A stretch of DNA of 64,000 bases from Colwellia psychrerythraea (lineage in GTDB: Bacteria; Pseudomonadota; Gammaproteobacteria; Enterobacterales; Alteromonadaceae), in NCBI RefSeq assembly GCF_000764185.1, contig NZ_JQEC01000002.1, positions 186,001 through 250,000 on the forward strand. Reading direction: 5' to 3'. Position 1 is the stretch's first letter. Each line of letters starts with the position of its first letter. A program made the position numbers and the translations under genes. Under the pieces are notes generated by a model. It was not told where the DNA came from. It saw only the letters and a list, made by a program, of their open reading frames with translations, and made no database searches. This document shows, piece by piece, positions 49,128-59,432 of this stretch.

Positions 49128-49888
49128 TACTTATTCTTCTCTACTTTAATAGTTTCGTCTTCATCTTCTTTATGGTAAAAAGAAGCAATAATAATACCCA
49201 GCTCAAACAATAACAGCATTGGCACAGCAAGCATTGTTTGTGAAATAATATCGGGTGGTGTTAATAACATACCAACAATAAAAGCCCCGACCACAACATA
49301 CGCGCGCTTTTCTCTTAAGCTATCAGGTGTCGTCATGCCCGTCCAACACATTAATATAATCGCAATAGGGATCTCAAACGCAGCGCCAAATGCAAAAAAC
49401 AGCTTTAAAATGAAATCAAGATAACTGCTAATATCTGTCGCAATAACAACACCTTCTGGAGCTACCGAAGTAAAGAAAGCAAAAATCACAGGAAAAACTA
49501 AAAAATACGCAAAAGCAATACCACTATAAAACAATATTGTTGAGCCAAACATTAACGGAACAATTAAACGTTTTTCATTTTGGTATAATCCTGGCGCAAC
49601 AAATGACCAGATTTGGTACAAAACAAATGGCATGGCGATAAATAGTGACAAGACTAAGGTTAGCTTAAAGGGAGCAAAAAATGGTGAGGCAACATCAGTT
49701 GCTATCATTTGCGAACCTTCCGGCATAGTAGCTAACAAAGGTTGAGCAACAAACTGGTATATATCTTGGGCAAAGTATACAAAGCAACAAAAGACAATTA
49801 ACACCCCTAAAACAGAGCGTAATAAACGGTCTCGTAGCTCTAATAGGTGATCAAATAAACTAGCACTAGATGTGGGATTCGTATTCAT
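49127..49888 (-). CDS. tatC: Sec-independent protein translocase TatC
   Basis: The 253-aa six-helix receptor of the twin-arginine translocase. It has the N-terminal HLLELRDRLLRS, the periplasmic FAPFKLTLVLSLFIAMPFVLY, and ENEKRLIVPLMFGSTILFYSGI-type (here QNEKRLIVPLMFGS) and LTPPDIISQTMLAVPMLLLFE segments. ATG overlaps the tatB stop by 4 bp. Confidence 0.97.
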   Translation of the reverse strand: MNTNPTSSASLFDHLLELRDRLLRSVLGVLIVFCCFVYFAQDIYQFVAQPLLATMPEGSQMIATDVASPFFAPFKLTLVLSLFIAMPFVLYQIWSFVAPGLYQNEKRLIVPLMFGSTILFYSGIAFAYFLVFPVIFAFFTSVAPEGVVIATDISSYLDFILKLFFAFGAAFEIPIAIILMCWTGMTTPDSLREKRAYVVVGAFIVGMLLTPPDIISQTMLAVPMLLLFELGIIIASFYHKEDEDETIKVEKNK

Positions 49889-50385
49889 AGTTGGGGTTTA
49901 TCACTTGCTGCGTTTTCTGCCTTTACTGCTTGCTTAACTGATAGTTTAGCTGACTGTTCAGTTGAACTGGTTGTTTGTACATCCGCTGTTTCAATATTCG
50001 TTACATTATGGTCTTCATCTTCAAGGGCCTTACTATTAACTGATGAAGCTAATGAGGAAGAAATCATTGAATCTAAAGGCTGAGTATTCACTTTTTTAAA
50101 GGGTTCAGTGACTGAAGCCGCAGCCTCTTGCAGGGTTTTTAATGATTCAGCAACTTCTGGACTCAAGTTTTGTAAATTAGCTTGCTCAGCTTTCTTTAAG
50201 TTGGCATGCAATTCATGAACTCGTAACTCTTCGGTAAGCTCTGCCTTAACAGTATCACTAAACTTACGTGCACCGGTCATCCAACCACGAACCGTGCGTA
50301 TAGCTACAGGTAATCGCTCAGGACCCAAAATAACTAAGCCCATAATTGCAATAAGGATTAATTCCCAAAAGCCAACATCAAACAT
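49885..50385 (-). CDS. tatB: Sec-independent protein translocase TatB
   Basis: A 166-aa single-helix membrane protein forming the substrate receptor with TatC. N-terminus MFDVGFWELILIAIMGLVIL followed by GPERLPVAIRTVRGW, the amphipathic helix, and a long variable Ser/Glu-rich tail. Confidence 0.95.
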   Translation of the reverse strand: MFDVGFWELILIAIMGLVILGPERLPVAIRTVRGWMTGARKFSDTVKAELTEELRVHELHANLKKAEQANLQNLSPEVAESLKTLQEAAASVTEPFKKVNTQPLDSMISSSLASSVNSKALEDEDHNVTNIETADVQTTSSTEQSAKLSVKQAVKAENAASDKPQL

Positions 50386-50388
50386 AAA

Positions 50389-50658
50389 TTAGGCCTGATC
50401 GGTTTCTTTAGTCTTACTGGTAGATTTACTGGTTTCTTCAGTTACAGTACTAGAGTTATCAGCTAAGCTTTCTGAAGTTTTTTCAGCACTGGTCTTTTCT
50501 ACATTAGATTTTTGCTCTTTGTCATCACCAATAGCACTTTTGAAACCTTTAACCGCTGAGCCTAAATCACCACCTAAGTTACGTAGTTTTTTAGTACCAA
50601 ACAATAACACTACAATCACGGCAATAATTACTAACTGCCAAATTCCGATTCCGCCCAT
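50389..50658 (-). CDS. tatA: Sec-independent protein translocase TatA
   Basis: The 89-aa pore-forming subunit. The frame is open to 50700, but ATG 50658 has AGGAG 8 nt upstream and gives the standard [20 protein letters not shown] start followed by [20 protein letters not shown]. The tail is Ser/Thr/Glu-rich. First gene of tatABC-(hypothetical)-tatD-GGDEF-hemB. Confidence 0.95.
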   Translation of the reverse strand: MGGIGIWQLVIIAVIVVLLFGTKKLRNLGGDLGSAVKGFKSAIGDDKEQKSNVEKTSAEKTSESLADNSSTVTEETSKSTSKTKETDQA

Positions 50659-50848
50659 AATGATTAACTCCTGATATTTAATGCTAACACGACTAAACAA
50701 TACGCTAGCTCATGCTTTTGTGTAAACATTATATACCTAATTAATACTGGGAAACGAGTAAAAGCGATAAATGAATGAGTAAATGATGAGCTAAAACAAC
50801 ATTTATTTTGTGGGTAAGTAATTTTCACTAAAATGAGGGGATCAAAAA

Positions 50849-50869
50849 AGGCGACTATAAAGCCGCCTT
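50849..50869 (-). terminator. Terminator after TonB receptor gene
   Basis: On the minus strand AAGGCGG-CTTTATAGT-CGCCTT is followed by TTTTTT, downstream of the receptor gene; the outer 6 bp pair perfectly. Confidence 0.7.
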
Positions 50870-50927
50870 GAATTTGAGTTACTGTGTATTGACTAGCGAT
50901 GCTAGCAATACCGGTAATTATTTCATA

Positions 50928-53387
50928 TTAGAATTTATATGAGGTATTAACAAAGAAAGTACGACCAACAACATCGTAGATGTTTGGTACTGTATTCATG
51001 TCATTCCCATCTGGCACTTCTTCAGGTTCAGTATCAAATAAGTTTTTGATACCACCCGTTACTTGCCATGCATCATTGATGTGGTAAGCCGTAGAAATAT
51101 TGTGATAAATCACATTATCAGTAGTGTAACCATCACCTTCCATACCTTGAATGTAGTTTGCTGTGTAAAGCAAGCTCAAGTCTTCAGTAAGTTCAGTATT
51201 AATAGTTAAGTTAGACTTTAATTGTGAATAACCACCCATGTTGCCATCGATAGTACCTTCGTAGCTAATATCGTTTTCTTCAAACTCAATTAAATAAGTG
51301 GTATCAAGTGTTACTTTAAAGATGCTTGCCGAGTAGCTAACATTCCAGTCAACACCAGAAGTGTTCTGTTGGCCAATGTTAGTAAGGCTAGACGTCATGT
51401 TCGATAAGTCACCATCAGGCGTGATCTTAATAGTCTCACAAGCAGCAAGATCATCTTTGAAACACTTATTCATCTCATCTTGTACGTTAACACGACTAAT
51501 AGCATTAGTAATATCAAATGACCAGTAATCAACGGTAGTTGAAAGGCCTTCCATTACTTCCCATACCACACCAGCAGTAAATGATTCACTTTCTTCTGGT
51601 TGTAAATCTGGATCACCTACGTAGTTTACTTTGATTTGAGCATCTTGTTCTCTTTCCCACGGGTCACTTAAGTAATCGAAAGAACCTGAGTTACCACTGT
51701 ATAATTCACTTACACTTGGCGCTCTAAAACCTGTTGCTGCAACCGCTCTAAACATTAAACCATCAGTAATGGTATAAGTAGCACCTAACTTCCAAGTAGC
51801 TGCTCCACCAAAAGTAGAGTAATTATCGTAACGAGTTGCCGCTTCTACGGTAAATGAATCTGTTACTGGTACTGATACTTCACCATAAATAGATTGTACT
51901 GAATAGTTACCTTCAGTTGGGTCTTGTTGTGCAGCTGTGCTTTCACCGGCTTGGGTGATAAGATCTGGTGTGTAGTAGCCACTTTCAAAACGGCTTTCAA
52001 CACCAATAGCATAACCAATATCAGACTCACTGATACCACTATACCCTGCAGCTAAAGTAAATTGCTCATTACCACCTTCATTTTGTTCGGTGTACATGAT
52101 GCCTTCACTCGCTAAAAAGTCAGTATTCATCGGATCGCCGCTGAACCAATCATCTTGATGATCGTAGATACTTTGTTCCATATTTCCGGCATGAATCGAG
52201 TTACCAACACTGTCTTTTGAGTCATTACGGCCATAAGTCGCTGACATATCCCACTGAGAGTCATTACTTAGATAGCCAGTTAGACCAACAGAAGCACGAT
52301 AAGTATCAGTTTCTTGCCCATAAATGCGTGGGCCAGCATCAGTCATTCGACGTCTATAATTTAACGTATCAATTGGGTTGCCGTCTTCATCAACCTTATC
52401 AAACTGGTCATTATATTTGTCATCAAGCTGACTTCTGTCTAAGTCGATGTTTGCTGGCTGTGGCGCCATTTGTTGATTAGACTCACGACGCGTGTACATA
52501 AGATCAATACTTAACTCAGTATCATCAGCAATCTCACTGTTAAAACTAGAAAATAGACTTAATAACTCATTCGGTGTTTGGGCGTAACTATCATCGGTAT
52601 AATCATAAGTTTCATCATTTTTGACAAAATTCCCATTTTCATCAAGAACCTTGCCACCTAACGTTCCGCCAGGAATAAATGATGATTCACCTGGTGGTAC
52701 AAAATCACGATCCGATTGAATGATCTCGCCACGATTTGAGTATTGAGCGCCTAAAACTAAGTTACCACCGGCTACTTCACTACCGTGTAAAATGCTGAAA
52801 CCACCACTTTCGCCATCACCTTTGTCGGTAATACTGCCATCGGCAGTTACTTCAGTTCCTTCAAAGTCTTTTTTGGTGATGATGTTAACTACACCAGCAA
52901 TAGCATCTGAACCATAAACTGCAGAAGCTCCATCTTTCAAGATTTCAATAGTTTGAATCATTGACACAGGAATAGTGTTTAAATCTACTGAAGAGTCTGC
53001 ACCAGTACCTGATGCAACCATACGGCGACCATTCATTAGCACTAAAGTACGCTGGGTTCCCATACCACGTAAGTTAACTGTTGCTGAGCCACCTGAGCCA
53101 TTGTTAGAAGTAGAACCTAAGCTCATACCTGCTGCAGCGGGTTGCATTGATAATATTTCTTGTACTGAGGTGTAACCACTCTTAGCAATAAAATCTGCTG
53201 AAATAACAGTTACTGGGCTAGCTGTTTCAATATCTGTTCTGTTAATGCGAGAACCGGTTACGGCAATACGTTCAACTTCTTCTGCGCCTTCTTGGGCAAT
53301 TGCTTGTACTGTAGTCATTGATGTTGCGGCTAGGGCAATCATTACTGCGCGAGTAACTACATTCTTTCTGGCTGTTCTTAGGCTCAT
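50928..53387 (-). CDS. TonB-dependent outer-membrane receptor
   Basis: An 819-aa outer-membrane active transporter. Signal peptide about 1-32, a TonB-box-like stretch near VERIAVTGSRI, then the plug domain (VQEILSMQPAAAGM, NLRGMGTQRTLVLMNGRRM, IEILKDGASAVYGSDAIAGV). The 22-strand barrel includes ATGFRAPSVSELYSG and ends in aromatic Phe. The plug form (GSRI..., SAVYGSDAIAGVVNIITKKD) is that of the group often linked to peptide, sugar or other organic substrates in marine bacteria; the ligand is unknown. AAGG precedes the start. Confidence 0.93.
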   Translation of the reverse strand: MSLRTARKNVVTRAVMIALAATSMTTVQAIAQEGAEEVERIAVTGSRINRTDIETASPVTVISADFIAKSGYTSVQEILSMQPAAAGMSLGSTSNNGSGGSATVNLRGMGTQRTLVLMNGRRMVASGTGADSSVDLNTIPVSMIQTIEILKDGASAVYGSDAIAGVVNIITKKDFEGTEVTADGSITDKGDGESGGFSILHGSEVAGGNLVLGAQYSNRGEIIQSDRDFVPPGESSFIPGGTLGGKVLDENGNFVKNDETYDYTDDSYAQTPNELLSLFSSFNSEIADDTELSIDLMYTRRESNQQMAPQPANIDLDRSQLDDKYNDQFDKVDEDGNPIDTLNYRRRMTDAGPRIYGQETDTYRASVGLTGYLSNDSQWDMSATYGRNDSKDSVGNSIHAGNMEQSIYDHQDDWFSGDPMNTDFLASEGIMYTEQNEGGNEQFTLAAGYSGISESDIGYAIGVESRFESGYYTPDLITQAGESTAAQQDPTEGNYSVQSIYGEVSVPVTDSFTVEAATRYDNYSTFGGAATWKLGATYTITDGLMFRAVAATGFRAPSVSELYSGNSGSFDYLSDPWEREQDAQIKVNYVGDPDLQPEESESFTAGVVWEVMEGLSTTVDYWSFDITNAISRVNVQDEMNKCFKDDLAACETIKITPDGDLSNMTSSLTNIGQQNTSGVDWNVSYSASIFKVTLDTTYLIEFEENDISYEGTIDGNMGGYSQLKSNLTINTELTEDLSLLYTANYIQGMEGDGYTTDNVIYHNISTAYHINDAWQVTGGIKNLFDTEPEEVPDGNDMNTVPNIYDVVGRTFFVNTSYKF

Positions 53388-53714
53388 TACTTCTACCTTT
53401 TTATCGTTAGTTTATTTGTAACTGATGTATATCAATTGACATTTATACTGCGCGATTTATTTGAAGAAGTTCGTTCTAAAGTGTTGTAATTTAGTTAAGT
53501 TTGATACAAAGATGTGTCTTTGTGCGGCAATAGTGTTATCACCTGTGACCGACATGGTCGTTTTTTAACTAGCTACTAGCTCAATTGACAATTATTAGCG
53601 TTCAGCTGCTTATTTTTTTGTAAGTATCTATGTGATTAAATCAAGTTAAGTAAAGTTGCAGGCATAAAAAAACCGACAGAAGTCGGTTTTTTAAAAATAT
53701 TTTTTTAACTAAGG
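53388..53714. other. Intergenic region upstream of TonB receptor gene
   Basis: About 330 bp containing the rpoH terminator (53667-53692) and presumably the receptor promoter and a long leader. I see no gene and no clear Fur box. Confidence 0.4.
53667..53692 (-). terminator. Terminator after rpoH
   Basis: AAAAAACCGAC-AGAA-GTCGGTTTTTT, an 11-bp perfect stem with T-runs on both strands, 22 bp after the rpoH stop codon. Confidence 0.9.
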
Positions 53715-54572
53715 TTAATCAAATATCATAGTATTTTTTAGCTTAAACAGGGCATTTTTTTCTAGCTGCCTAACTCGCTCAGCTGAAATTTGGTACTTAT
53801 TGGCAAGTTCCTGTAAGGTTGTTTTATCTTCGGTTAACCAACGAGTTTTTATAATATCTTGACTGCGCTCATCAAGAGTTACCAATGCTGTTGATAGTTT
53901 ATGATTAGCATGGTTATCCCAATTATCATTTTCAACTTCAACCGCTAAATCTGATTGCTTGTCTTCAAGATATTGTGCAGGTGAAAAACTACCAGCACCA
54001 ATATTATCATCATCGTCTTTTGATAATTCAAATGCTTGGTCATGGCTGCTCATACGAGACTCCATTTCCATAACATCTTTAGTTGTTACACCTAGGCTTT
54101 CTGCTACGGTATTAACTTCTTCAGTACTGAACCAGCCTAAACGTTTTTTATTTTTACGAAGATTAAAAAATAATTTACGTTGCGCTTTAGTCGTGGCAAC
54201 TTTTACAATGCGCCAGTTTTTAAGGACAAACTCATGAATTTCAGCTTTGATCCAATGCACAGCAAAAGAAACTAAACGTACACCCACTTCCGGGTTAAAA
54301 CGTTTAACAGCCTTCATTAAACCGACATTACCTTCTTGCACCAAATCAGCATGAGGTAAACCATAACCTGAATAACCTTTAGCTACATGAATAACAAAAC
54401 GTAAGTGCGACATAATAAGCTCTTGTGCCGCTTGTAAATCATTGTCGTTATAAAGGCGAGTAGCCAGATCATGCTCTTTTTCAGCCGTTAGCATTGGAAT
54501 GTTATACGCGGATTGCATATATGCTTCGATACTACCGCTTTTGGGTAAGGTAAGTTGCATTGTTTGACTCAT
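53715..54572 (-). CDS. rpoH: RNA polymerase heat-shock sigma factor RpoH (sigma-32)
   Basis: A 285-aa sigma-70 family factor. I use ATG 54572 with GGAG upstream ([20 protein letters not shown]); the open frame extends to 54692. Region 2 has [20 protein letters not shown] and [15 protein letters not shown]; the RpoH box is [17 protein letters not shown]; region 4 has [20 protein letters not shown]. Downstream of ftsYEX, as in E. coli. Confidence 0.97.
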   Translation of the reverse strand: MSQTMQLTLPKSGSIEAYMQSAYNIPMLTAEKEHDLATRLYNDNDLQAAQELIMSHLRFVIHVAKGYSGYGLPHADLVQEGNVGLMKAVKRFNPEVGVRLVSFAVHWIKAEIHEFVLKNWRIVKVATTKAQRKLFFNLRKNKKRLGWFSTEEVNTVAESLGVTTKDVMEMESRMSSHDQAFELSKDDDDNIGAGSFSPAQYLEDKQSDLAVEVENDNWDNHANHKLSTALVTLDERSQDIIKTRWLTEDKTTLQELANKYQISAERVRQLEKNALFKLKNTMIFD

Positions 54573-54806
54573 AAAAATATCTCCATTCTCTTCTTTAATT
54601 CGCCCGCGATAATAACATAAATAGACACTCTTTGCGATAGCGAGGATATGAACATAGCCTAATAGAAAGGGCAACACAAGATGATCTTTCAAATTGTGTA
54701 TTAATTAAATGTGACAGTTTATGTATAGCGCTATTTTTCAGTATTAACGAGCTAAATAAACAACCGAATAAACAAGGAGATAAGTTATCAGTCTGGTCTT
54801 TAGTTG

Positions 54807-55781
54807 CTAATCAGCATTAGGCTCTATTGCTTTAATATGTTGGCTTACCGAGATATAACTCCCCACTAAAGCAAGTAGAATAGCAAAGGCAATGAGCATT
54901 AATGCTTCACTGCCGGCTAAGCCTTGCAATTGGAAGTTACTTTGGTAGAGCTCAGTTAAATCACTTATCGCGTAACCTAAGTACCAGGCAAGTAATGTCA
55001 CCGCGATACAAGAAAGTATGCCACCAAAAACACCATACCAAATACCTGAATATAAAAAAGGGCGTTGAATAAAACTGTCTGTTGCGCCAACCAACTTCAT
55101 AATTGCGATGGCATCTTTTTCATTTAATATCGCTAACCGAATGGTATTGCCAACAATAAGCACGACAGATAAACACAATAATAGCGCCACACCGAGAACA
55201 ATATCTTCAATTAAACGCGCCATGGCTTCTAATCGAGTAAGCCACTCTAAATCAAGTTTTCCTTGTTCAACTTCACGTTCTTTACTTAACTTTGCTAATA
55301 GAGCATTCGCCGCTTGTGCTTGGCTAGCTCTTTGAGTTGGGGTTACCAGTAATGTTGCTGGCAATGGGTTTTTATCTAGGTATTCAAGTGACTGGCCAAA
55401 GCCCGATAATATTTTAAATTCTTTTAATGCTTGCTTGGCTGAGATATAGCGAACTTCTGCAACATCATTATAAAGGCTGATACGCTTTACTAGGTTTTGA
55501 GCACTCTTTTCACTGGTCGATAGTCTTAGAAATAGAGTGATTTGTGAAGCACTATCCCATTGTTCACTCACTTCTTCAGCATTTTTAACAAAAAGATGTA
55601 AGGTTGCTGGTAAAGCCAAGCTAATACCTAAAACAAAAATAGTCATCACGGTAGTAAAAGGTGTACGCCACAAATTACCTAAACTACCCACCGCTTGCTG
55701 CACATGTCGTATCGGTAAAGTTAAAATACGCGTGACTAAACTTGAGCGCGCTTTTAAGCCACTACTATGAATATCACTCAT
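54807..55781 (-). CDS. ftsX: Cell division protein FtsX
   Basis: The 324-aa membrane partner of FtsE that regulates septal peptidoglycan hydrolases. Four helices: one after residue 45, then LIEDIVLGVALLLCLSVVLIV and the C-terminal pair. ATG 55781 lies within the ftsE end (8-bp overlap); upstream Met codons in the frame fall inside ftsE. Confidence 0.95.
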   Translation of the reverse strand: MSDIHSSGLKARSSLVTRILTLPIRHVQQAVGSLGNLWRTPFTTVMTIFVLGISLALPATLHLFVKNAEEVSEQWDSASQITLFLRLSTSEKSAQNLVKRISLYNDVAEVRYISAKQALKEFKILSGFGQSLEYLDKNPLPATLLVTPTQRASQAQAANALLAKLSKEREVEQGKLDLEWLTRLEAMARLIEDIVLGVALLLCLSVVLIVGNTIRLAILNEKDAIAIMKLVGATDSFIQRPFLYSGIWYGVFGGILSCIAVTLLAWYLGYAISDLTELYQSNFQLQGLAGSEALMLIAFAILLALVGSYISVSQHIKAIEPNAD

Positions 55782-56472
55782 CAGTTGCCCCCTGTGCTTG
55801 CAGACCATCGACAATACCATCATTAATCATAGTACCCTCTTTGAGAGTCAGGGTACGGTATTTCATGCGCGCAATTAAACCTAAATCATGGGTAGCAATT
55901 AATACGGTAACACCGGCGGCATTAAATTCTTCAAATAAACGAATAATATCTAAGGATAACTTAGGATCTAAGTTACCTGTAGGCTCATCGGCAAGTAGAA
56001 TTGGCGGTTTGTTAACAATAGCGCGAGCAATGCCGACTCGCTGTTGTTCACCACCAGAAAGCATATGCGGGTAACATTTTAACTTAGCACTTAAGTGCAC
56101 TTTATCTAACGCCGTGGCTACACGTTTTTTGATCTCTTTATGACTGACACCTTCAATAATTAAAGGTAACGCGACATTATCAAAAACGGTTCGGTCTTTA
56201 AGTAAGTTATGGCTTTGGAAAATCATACCTATACCCCGACGAACATAAGGTACTTGCTTGTATTGAATATCAGAAAGTTCGGTATGATTTACTTGTATGC
56301 TGCCTGAGCTGGGTTTTTCCATTAAAGAGATTAATTTTAACAAGGTACTTTTACCTGCACCTGAATGGCCCGTTAAAAATGCCATTTCACCGCTTTCTAG
56401 ACTAAAACTCACTTGTTTTAATGCCAGAAAACCGCCTGGGTAGGTTTTATTTACCTTATTGAAATTAATCAT
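55774..56472 (-). CDS. ftsE: Cell division ATP-binding protein FtsE
   Basis: A 232-aa ABC ATPase. Walker A GHSGAGKST, signature LSGGEQQRVGIARAI, Walker B ILLADEPTGNLD, H-loop THD. MINFNKVNKTYPGG start matches FtsE. Coupled to ftsX. Confidence 0.97.
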   Translation of the reverse strand: MINFNKVNKTYPGGFLALKQVSFSLESGEMAFLTGHSGAGKSTLLKLISLMEKPSSGSIQVNHTELSDIQYKQVPYVRRGIGMIFQSHNLLKDRTVFDNVALPLIIEGVSHKEIKKRVATALDKVHLSAKLKCYPHMLSGGEQQRVGIARAIVNKPPILLADEPTGNLDPKLSLDIIRLFEEFNAAGVTVLIATHDLGLIARMKYRTLTLKEGTMINDGIVDGLQAQGATDE

Positions 56473-56532
56473 ATTATTTTTATATTTTGCCGTTGTTATT
56501 CATCTAACTTAGCACATTTACCTAATTTAATG

Positions 56533-57969
56533 CTAATTGCTAAATATAGCTTCAATAAAATCATCACCATCAAATGGCCTTAAATCGTCTATGCCTTCAC
56601 CAACACCTAAATATCTAATAGGTATGGTGTGTTTATCTGCAATGGCAAAAACAACACCACCTTTAGCGGTACCATCTAACTTAGTGATGGTTAAGCCCGT
56701 TAGTCCGACAGCTTCATCAAACAACTTAGTTTGGCTTAACGCATTTTGGCCAGTACCCGCATCAAGGGTTAGCATTACTTCATGGGGAGCATTTACATCG
56801 AGCTTTTTCATTACCCGCACGACTTTTTTCAACTCTTCCATTAAATGGGCTTTATTTTGTAGACGTCCTGCGGTATCAGCAATAATAACATCAACATTAC
56901 GTGCTTTGGCTGCACTAATGGCATCAAAAATAACCGAGGCACTATCGGCACCGGTATGCTGCGCAATAACTGGAATGTTATTACGCTCACCCCAAACTTG
57001 TAATTGCTCAACAGCGGCGGCTCTAAAAGTATCACCCGCTGCTAGTATCACTGATTTACCCTGTGCTTGAAATTGCTTAGCTAATTTACCTATAGTAGTG
57101 GTTTTACCCACGCCGTTTACACCAACCATCAGCATCACAAAAGGACCTTCGCCTTCAGGGATAACCAGTGGTTGACTAACGCCTTCAATAATTTTCTTTA
57201 ACTCGGCTTTAAGTAAGTCATATAAAGCGGAGGCATCTTTTAACTGTTTACGACTAGCACTTTTTGTTAATGAATCGATAATTTTCATGGTGGTTTCAAC
57301 ACCGACATCTGCTAGCAGTAAATGGGTTTCTAACTCTTCAAACAAATCATCGTCTATTTGTTTACCGCGAAACAAATCAACTAAACCGCCACCTAAGTTT
57401 TGTCTAGTTTTGCTGAGACCTTGTTTTAGTCGGGCAAAGAAACCCAACTTGCCTTCGTCTTTTACCTCAACCACTGCGCTTTGTTCGCTGACTTCTGCTT
57501 CAGCTACATTTGGTTCAGCCGCAAGCGACTCAAATTCTAGAGGCTCTTCTGCTACAGGTTCAGCTATGACTTCTGGCGCTAACTCAACCTTTTCAACTTT
57601 AATAGCTTCATCTTGTTCTGCAGCTTCCATTTCAGCTAATAAATTCGCTTCTGGACTTTGTTCAAGCTCACTACTAGTTGCAACTTCAGTTGATAACTCA
57701 GCAGTAGGTGTAATTTCTTCTGCTACAGGTTCAACTCTTGGCTCAACAATCTCATCGGAGGCATCTTCAGTTTCATTAACAACAGGCTTCTCAACTTGCT
57801 GCTCTGACACTGGTTCTGATGTTGACTGCTCAACTTGAATTACCGATTCAGCAGTAATCTGCTCTTGCTCATCTATTGAAAGGGTCTCTTGATCACTTTT
57901 TTCAACGCTTGGTTGTTCTGCTTTTTTGCCAAAACCTAACCAAGACAGCATACCTTTTTTCTTCGACAC
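56533..57969 (-). CDS. ftsY: Signal recognition particle receptor FtsY
   Basis: A 478-aa SRP receptor GTPase. An acidic, Glu/Val-rich N-terminal domain (about 20-170) is followed by the NG domain: GVNGVGKTTTIGKLA (G1), DTFRAAAVEQLQVWG, DTAGR (G3), TKLDGTAKGG (G4) and LGVGEGIDDLRPF. GTG start with AGG upstream (MSKKKGMLSWLGFGKK). First gene of ftsYEX-rpoH. Confidence 0.97.
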   Translation of the reverse strand: MSKKKGMLSWLGFGKKAEQPSVEKSDQETLSIDEQEQITAESVIQVEQSTSEPVSEQQVEKPVVNETEDASDEIVEPRVEPVAEEITPTAELSTEVATSSELEQSPEANLLAEMEAAEQDEAIKVEKVELAPEVIAEPVAEEPLEFESLAAEPNVAEAEVSEQSAVVEVKDEGKLGFFARLKQGLSKTRQNLGGGLVDLFRGKQIDDDLFEELETHLLLADVGVETTMKIIDSLTKSASRKQLKDASALYDLLKAELKKIIEGVSQPLVIPEGEGPFVMLMVGVNGVGKTTTIGKLAKQFQAQGKSVILAAGDTFRAAAVEQLQVWGERNNIPVIAQHTGADSASVIFDAISAAKARNVDVIIADTAGRLQNKAHLMEELKKVVRVMKKLDVNAPHEVMLTLDAGTGQNALSQTKLFDEAVGLTGLTITKLDGTAKGGVVFAIADKHTIPIRYLGVGEGIDDLRPFDGDDFIEAIFSN

Positions 57970-58106
57970 GTTTTGCTACCTAAATATATTACAGTATAAA
58001 TTTATTTGGAAAAATACTAAGCAAATTAATTTGCCACTTGGTATAAGAGCCAAACAAGGATAAAATTGGCGCTATATTAGCACTTATTAGCAAAATTGTC
58101 AGTGAT

Positions 58107-58745
58107 ATGAAACAAGCAAAACAGCAAACAAATAAAAAGCCATTTATAGGAAGAGGTCAAGGGAAAAGCACTGGCCAAATTCGTATTATTTCCGGTAAAC
58201 ATAAAGGCCGTAAATTACCCGTATTAATGGCTGAGGGTTTAAGGCCAACCACCGATAGGGTTAAAGAAACCGTTTTTAACTGGCTTATGCCATACATTAA
58301 CCAAGCAAATTGCTTAGACTGCTTTGCTGGCTCAGGTAGCTTAGGCTTTGAAGCATTCTCACGTGGGGCAGCTCAAGTAACCTTAGTGGAACTAAATAGA
58401 GCAGCAGCGAAACAGTTACAAGCAAATAAAGAACTGCTGAATGCTGATAATGTCACGGTTATTCACAATGATGCGCTTTCATTCCTTAAAGAAGGCTTCC
58501 CAAAGCAAGATTCTGCAGAAAATGTCCATAGTCCTTTAGATTTAATATTCCTCGACCCTCCTTTTAGAAAGCAACTGGTAGAGCAAGCAGCACAATTATT
58601 AAATGACTATGGCTTAGCTGAAGATGCACTCATTTATGTTGAAATGGAAGCGGAAAGCACACAAGTGATCCCGATGAATTGGCAATTACTAAAAGAAAAA
58701 GTCACTGGTCAGGTGATCTATCAGCTTTACCAATATCAAAGTTAA
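58107..58745 (+). CDS. rsmD: 16S rRNA (guanine(966)-N(2))-methyltransferase RsmD
   Basis: A 212-aa SAM-dependent methyltransferase modifying G966 of 16S rRNA. Motifs: IISGKHKGRKLPVL and RPTTDRVKETVFNWL at the N-terminus, SAM-binding LDCFAGSGSLGFEAFSRGA, and catalytic LIFLDPPF. Divergent from ftsY, as in E. coli. Confidence 0.96.
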   Translation: MKQAKQQTNKKPFIGRGQGKSTGQIRIISGKHKGRKLPVLMAEGLRPTTDRVKETVFNWLMPYINQANCLDCFAGSGSLGFEAFSRGAAQVTLVELNRAAAKQLQANKELLNADNVTVIHNDALSFLKEGFPKQDSAENVHSPLDLIFLDPPFRKQLVEQAAQLLNDYGLAEDALIYVEMEAESTQVIPMNWQLLKEKVTGQVIYQLYQYQS

Positions 58746-58773
58746 TTAGCCGTTTATCGACAGGGTCATTACT

Positions 58774-59334
58774 ATGTTTATCGACTATCTCGATACCCCG
58801 TTGGGGTTATTTGAATTTATGGCAACTGAGCAAGGTATTTGCCAAGCAATTTTTTGTGGCGAAAAGCTTAATGATGAGCTTTTTGGCAATGAGAAACCTG
58901 AAAGCAAAACTAATGCTATTACCAAGCTCTGCAAACAACAACTAACTGAGTATTTCTCGGGTAGTCGTCAGATTTTTACCGTGCCATTAGATCCACAAGG
59001 CACACCTTTTCAACATTCTGTATGGCACTGCCTTAGTCAAATCCCCTTTGGTGAGCTCAAATCATATGGCGACATAGCTAAAATACTTAACAAACCCAAG
59101 GCTGCTCAGGCTGTTGGTGGCGCTAATGGCAGAAATCCTATTACCTTAATTGTACCTTGTCATCGCGTTATTGGTGGTGATGGTTCATTAACTGGTTACG
59201 CTGGAGGTATCGAAAGAAAATTATGGTTGTTAAATCATGAAGGGGCCAAGATAAAGCTATCTGATGAATACACCCAGCTAGATATCAAAAATGTCATACA
59301 TCAACGACAAGCGAAAACAAAATTTCTACGTTAA
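58774..59334 (+). CDS. Methylated-DNA-[protein]-cysteine S-methyltransferase
   Basis: A 186-aa suicide repair protein that takes alkyl groups from O6-alkylguanine. The active site is VPCHRVIG (Cys), preceded by the helix-turn-helix region SYGDIAKILNKPKAAQAVGG with ANGRNP, and followed by LTGYAGGIERKLWLL. Ogt-type rather than Ada, since there is no N-terminal regulatory domain. AGGG precedes the ATG, 28 bp after rsmD. Confidence 0.93.
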   Translation: MFIDYLDTPLGLFEFMATEQGICQAIFCGEKLNDELFGNEKPESKTNAITKLCKQQLTEYFSGSRQIFTVPLDPQGTPFQHSVWHCLSQIPFGELKSYGDIAKILNKPKAAQAVGGANGRNPITLIVPCHRVIGGDGSLTGYAGGIERKLWLLNHEGAKIKLSDEYTQLDIKNVIHQRQAKTKFLR

Positions 59335-59372
59335 TACTCGCTACTTATCGACATAATCTCAACATTGAAAAC

Positions 59373-59404
59373 AAAAAAGGAGTACATCACAGTACTCCTT
59401 TTTT
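59373..59404 (+). terminator. Terminator after the methyltransferase gene
   Basis: AAAAAAGGAGTAC-ATCACA-GTACTCCTTTTTT, a 13-bp perfect stem with a T-run, 38 bp after the stop codon. Confidence 0.9.
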
Positions 59405-59432
59405 ATTGATTGGCTGAATACTCAGCTATTTA

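Noticed and set aside
56537..57838. Long plus-strand ORFs (177 and 183 codons) opposite ftsY
   Set aside because: They mirror the codon structure of the acidic ftsY region and encode Ser/Thr/Ala-rich noise with no start signal.
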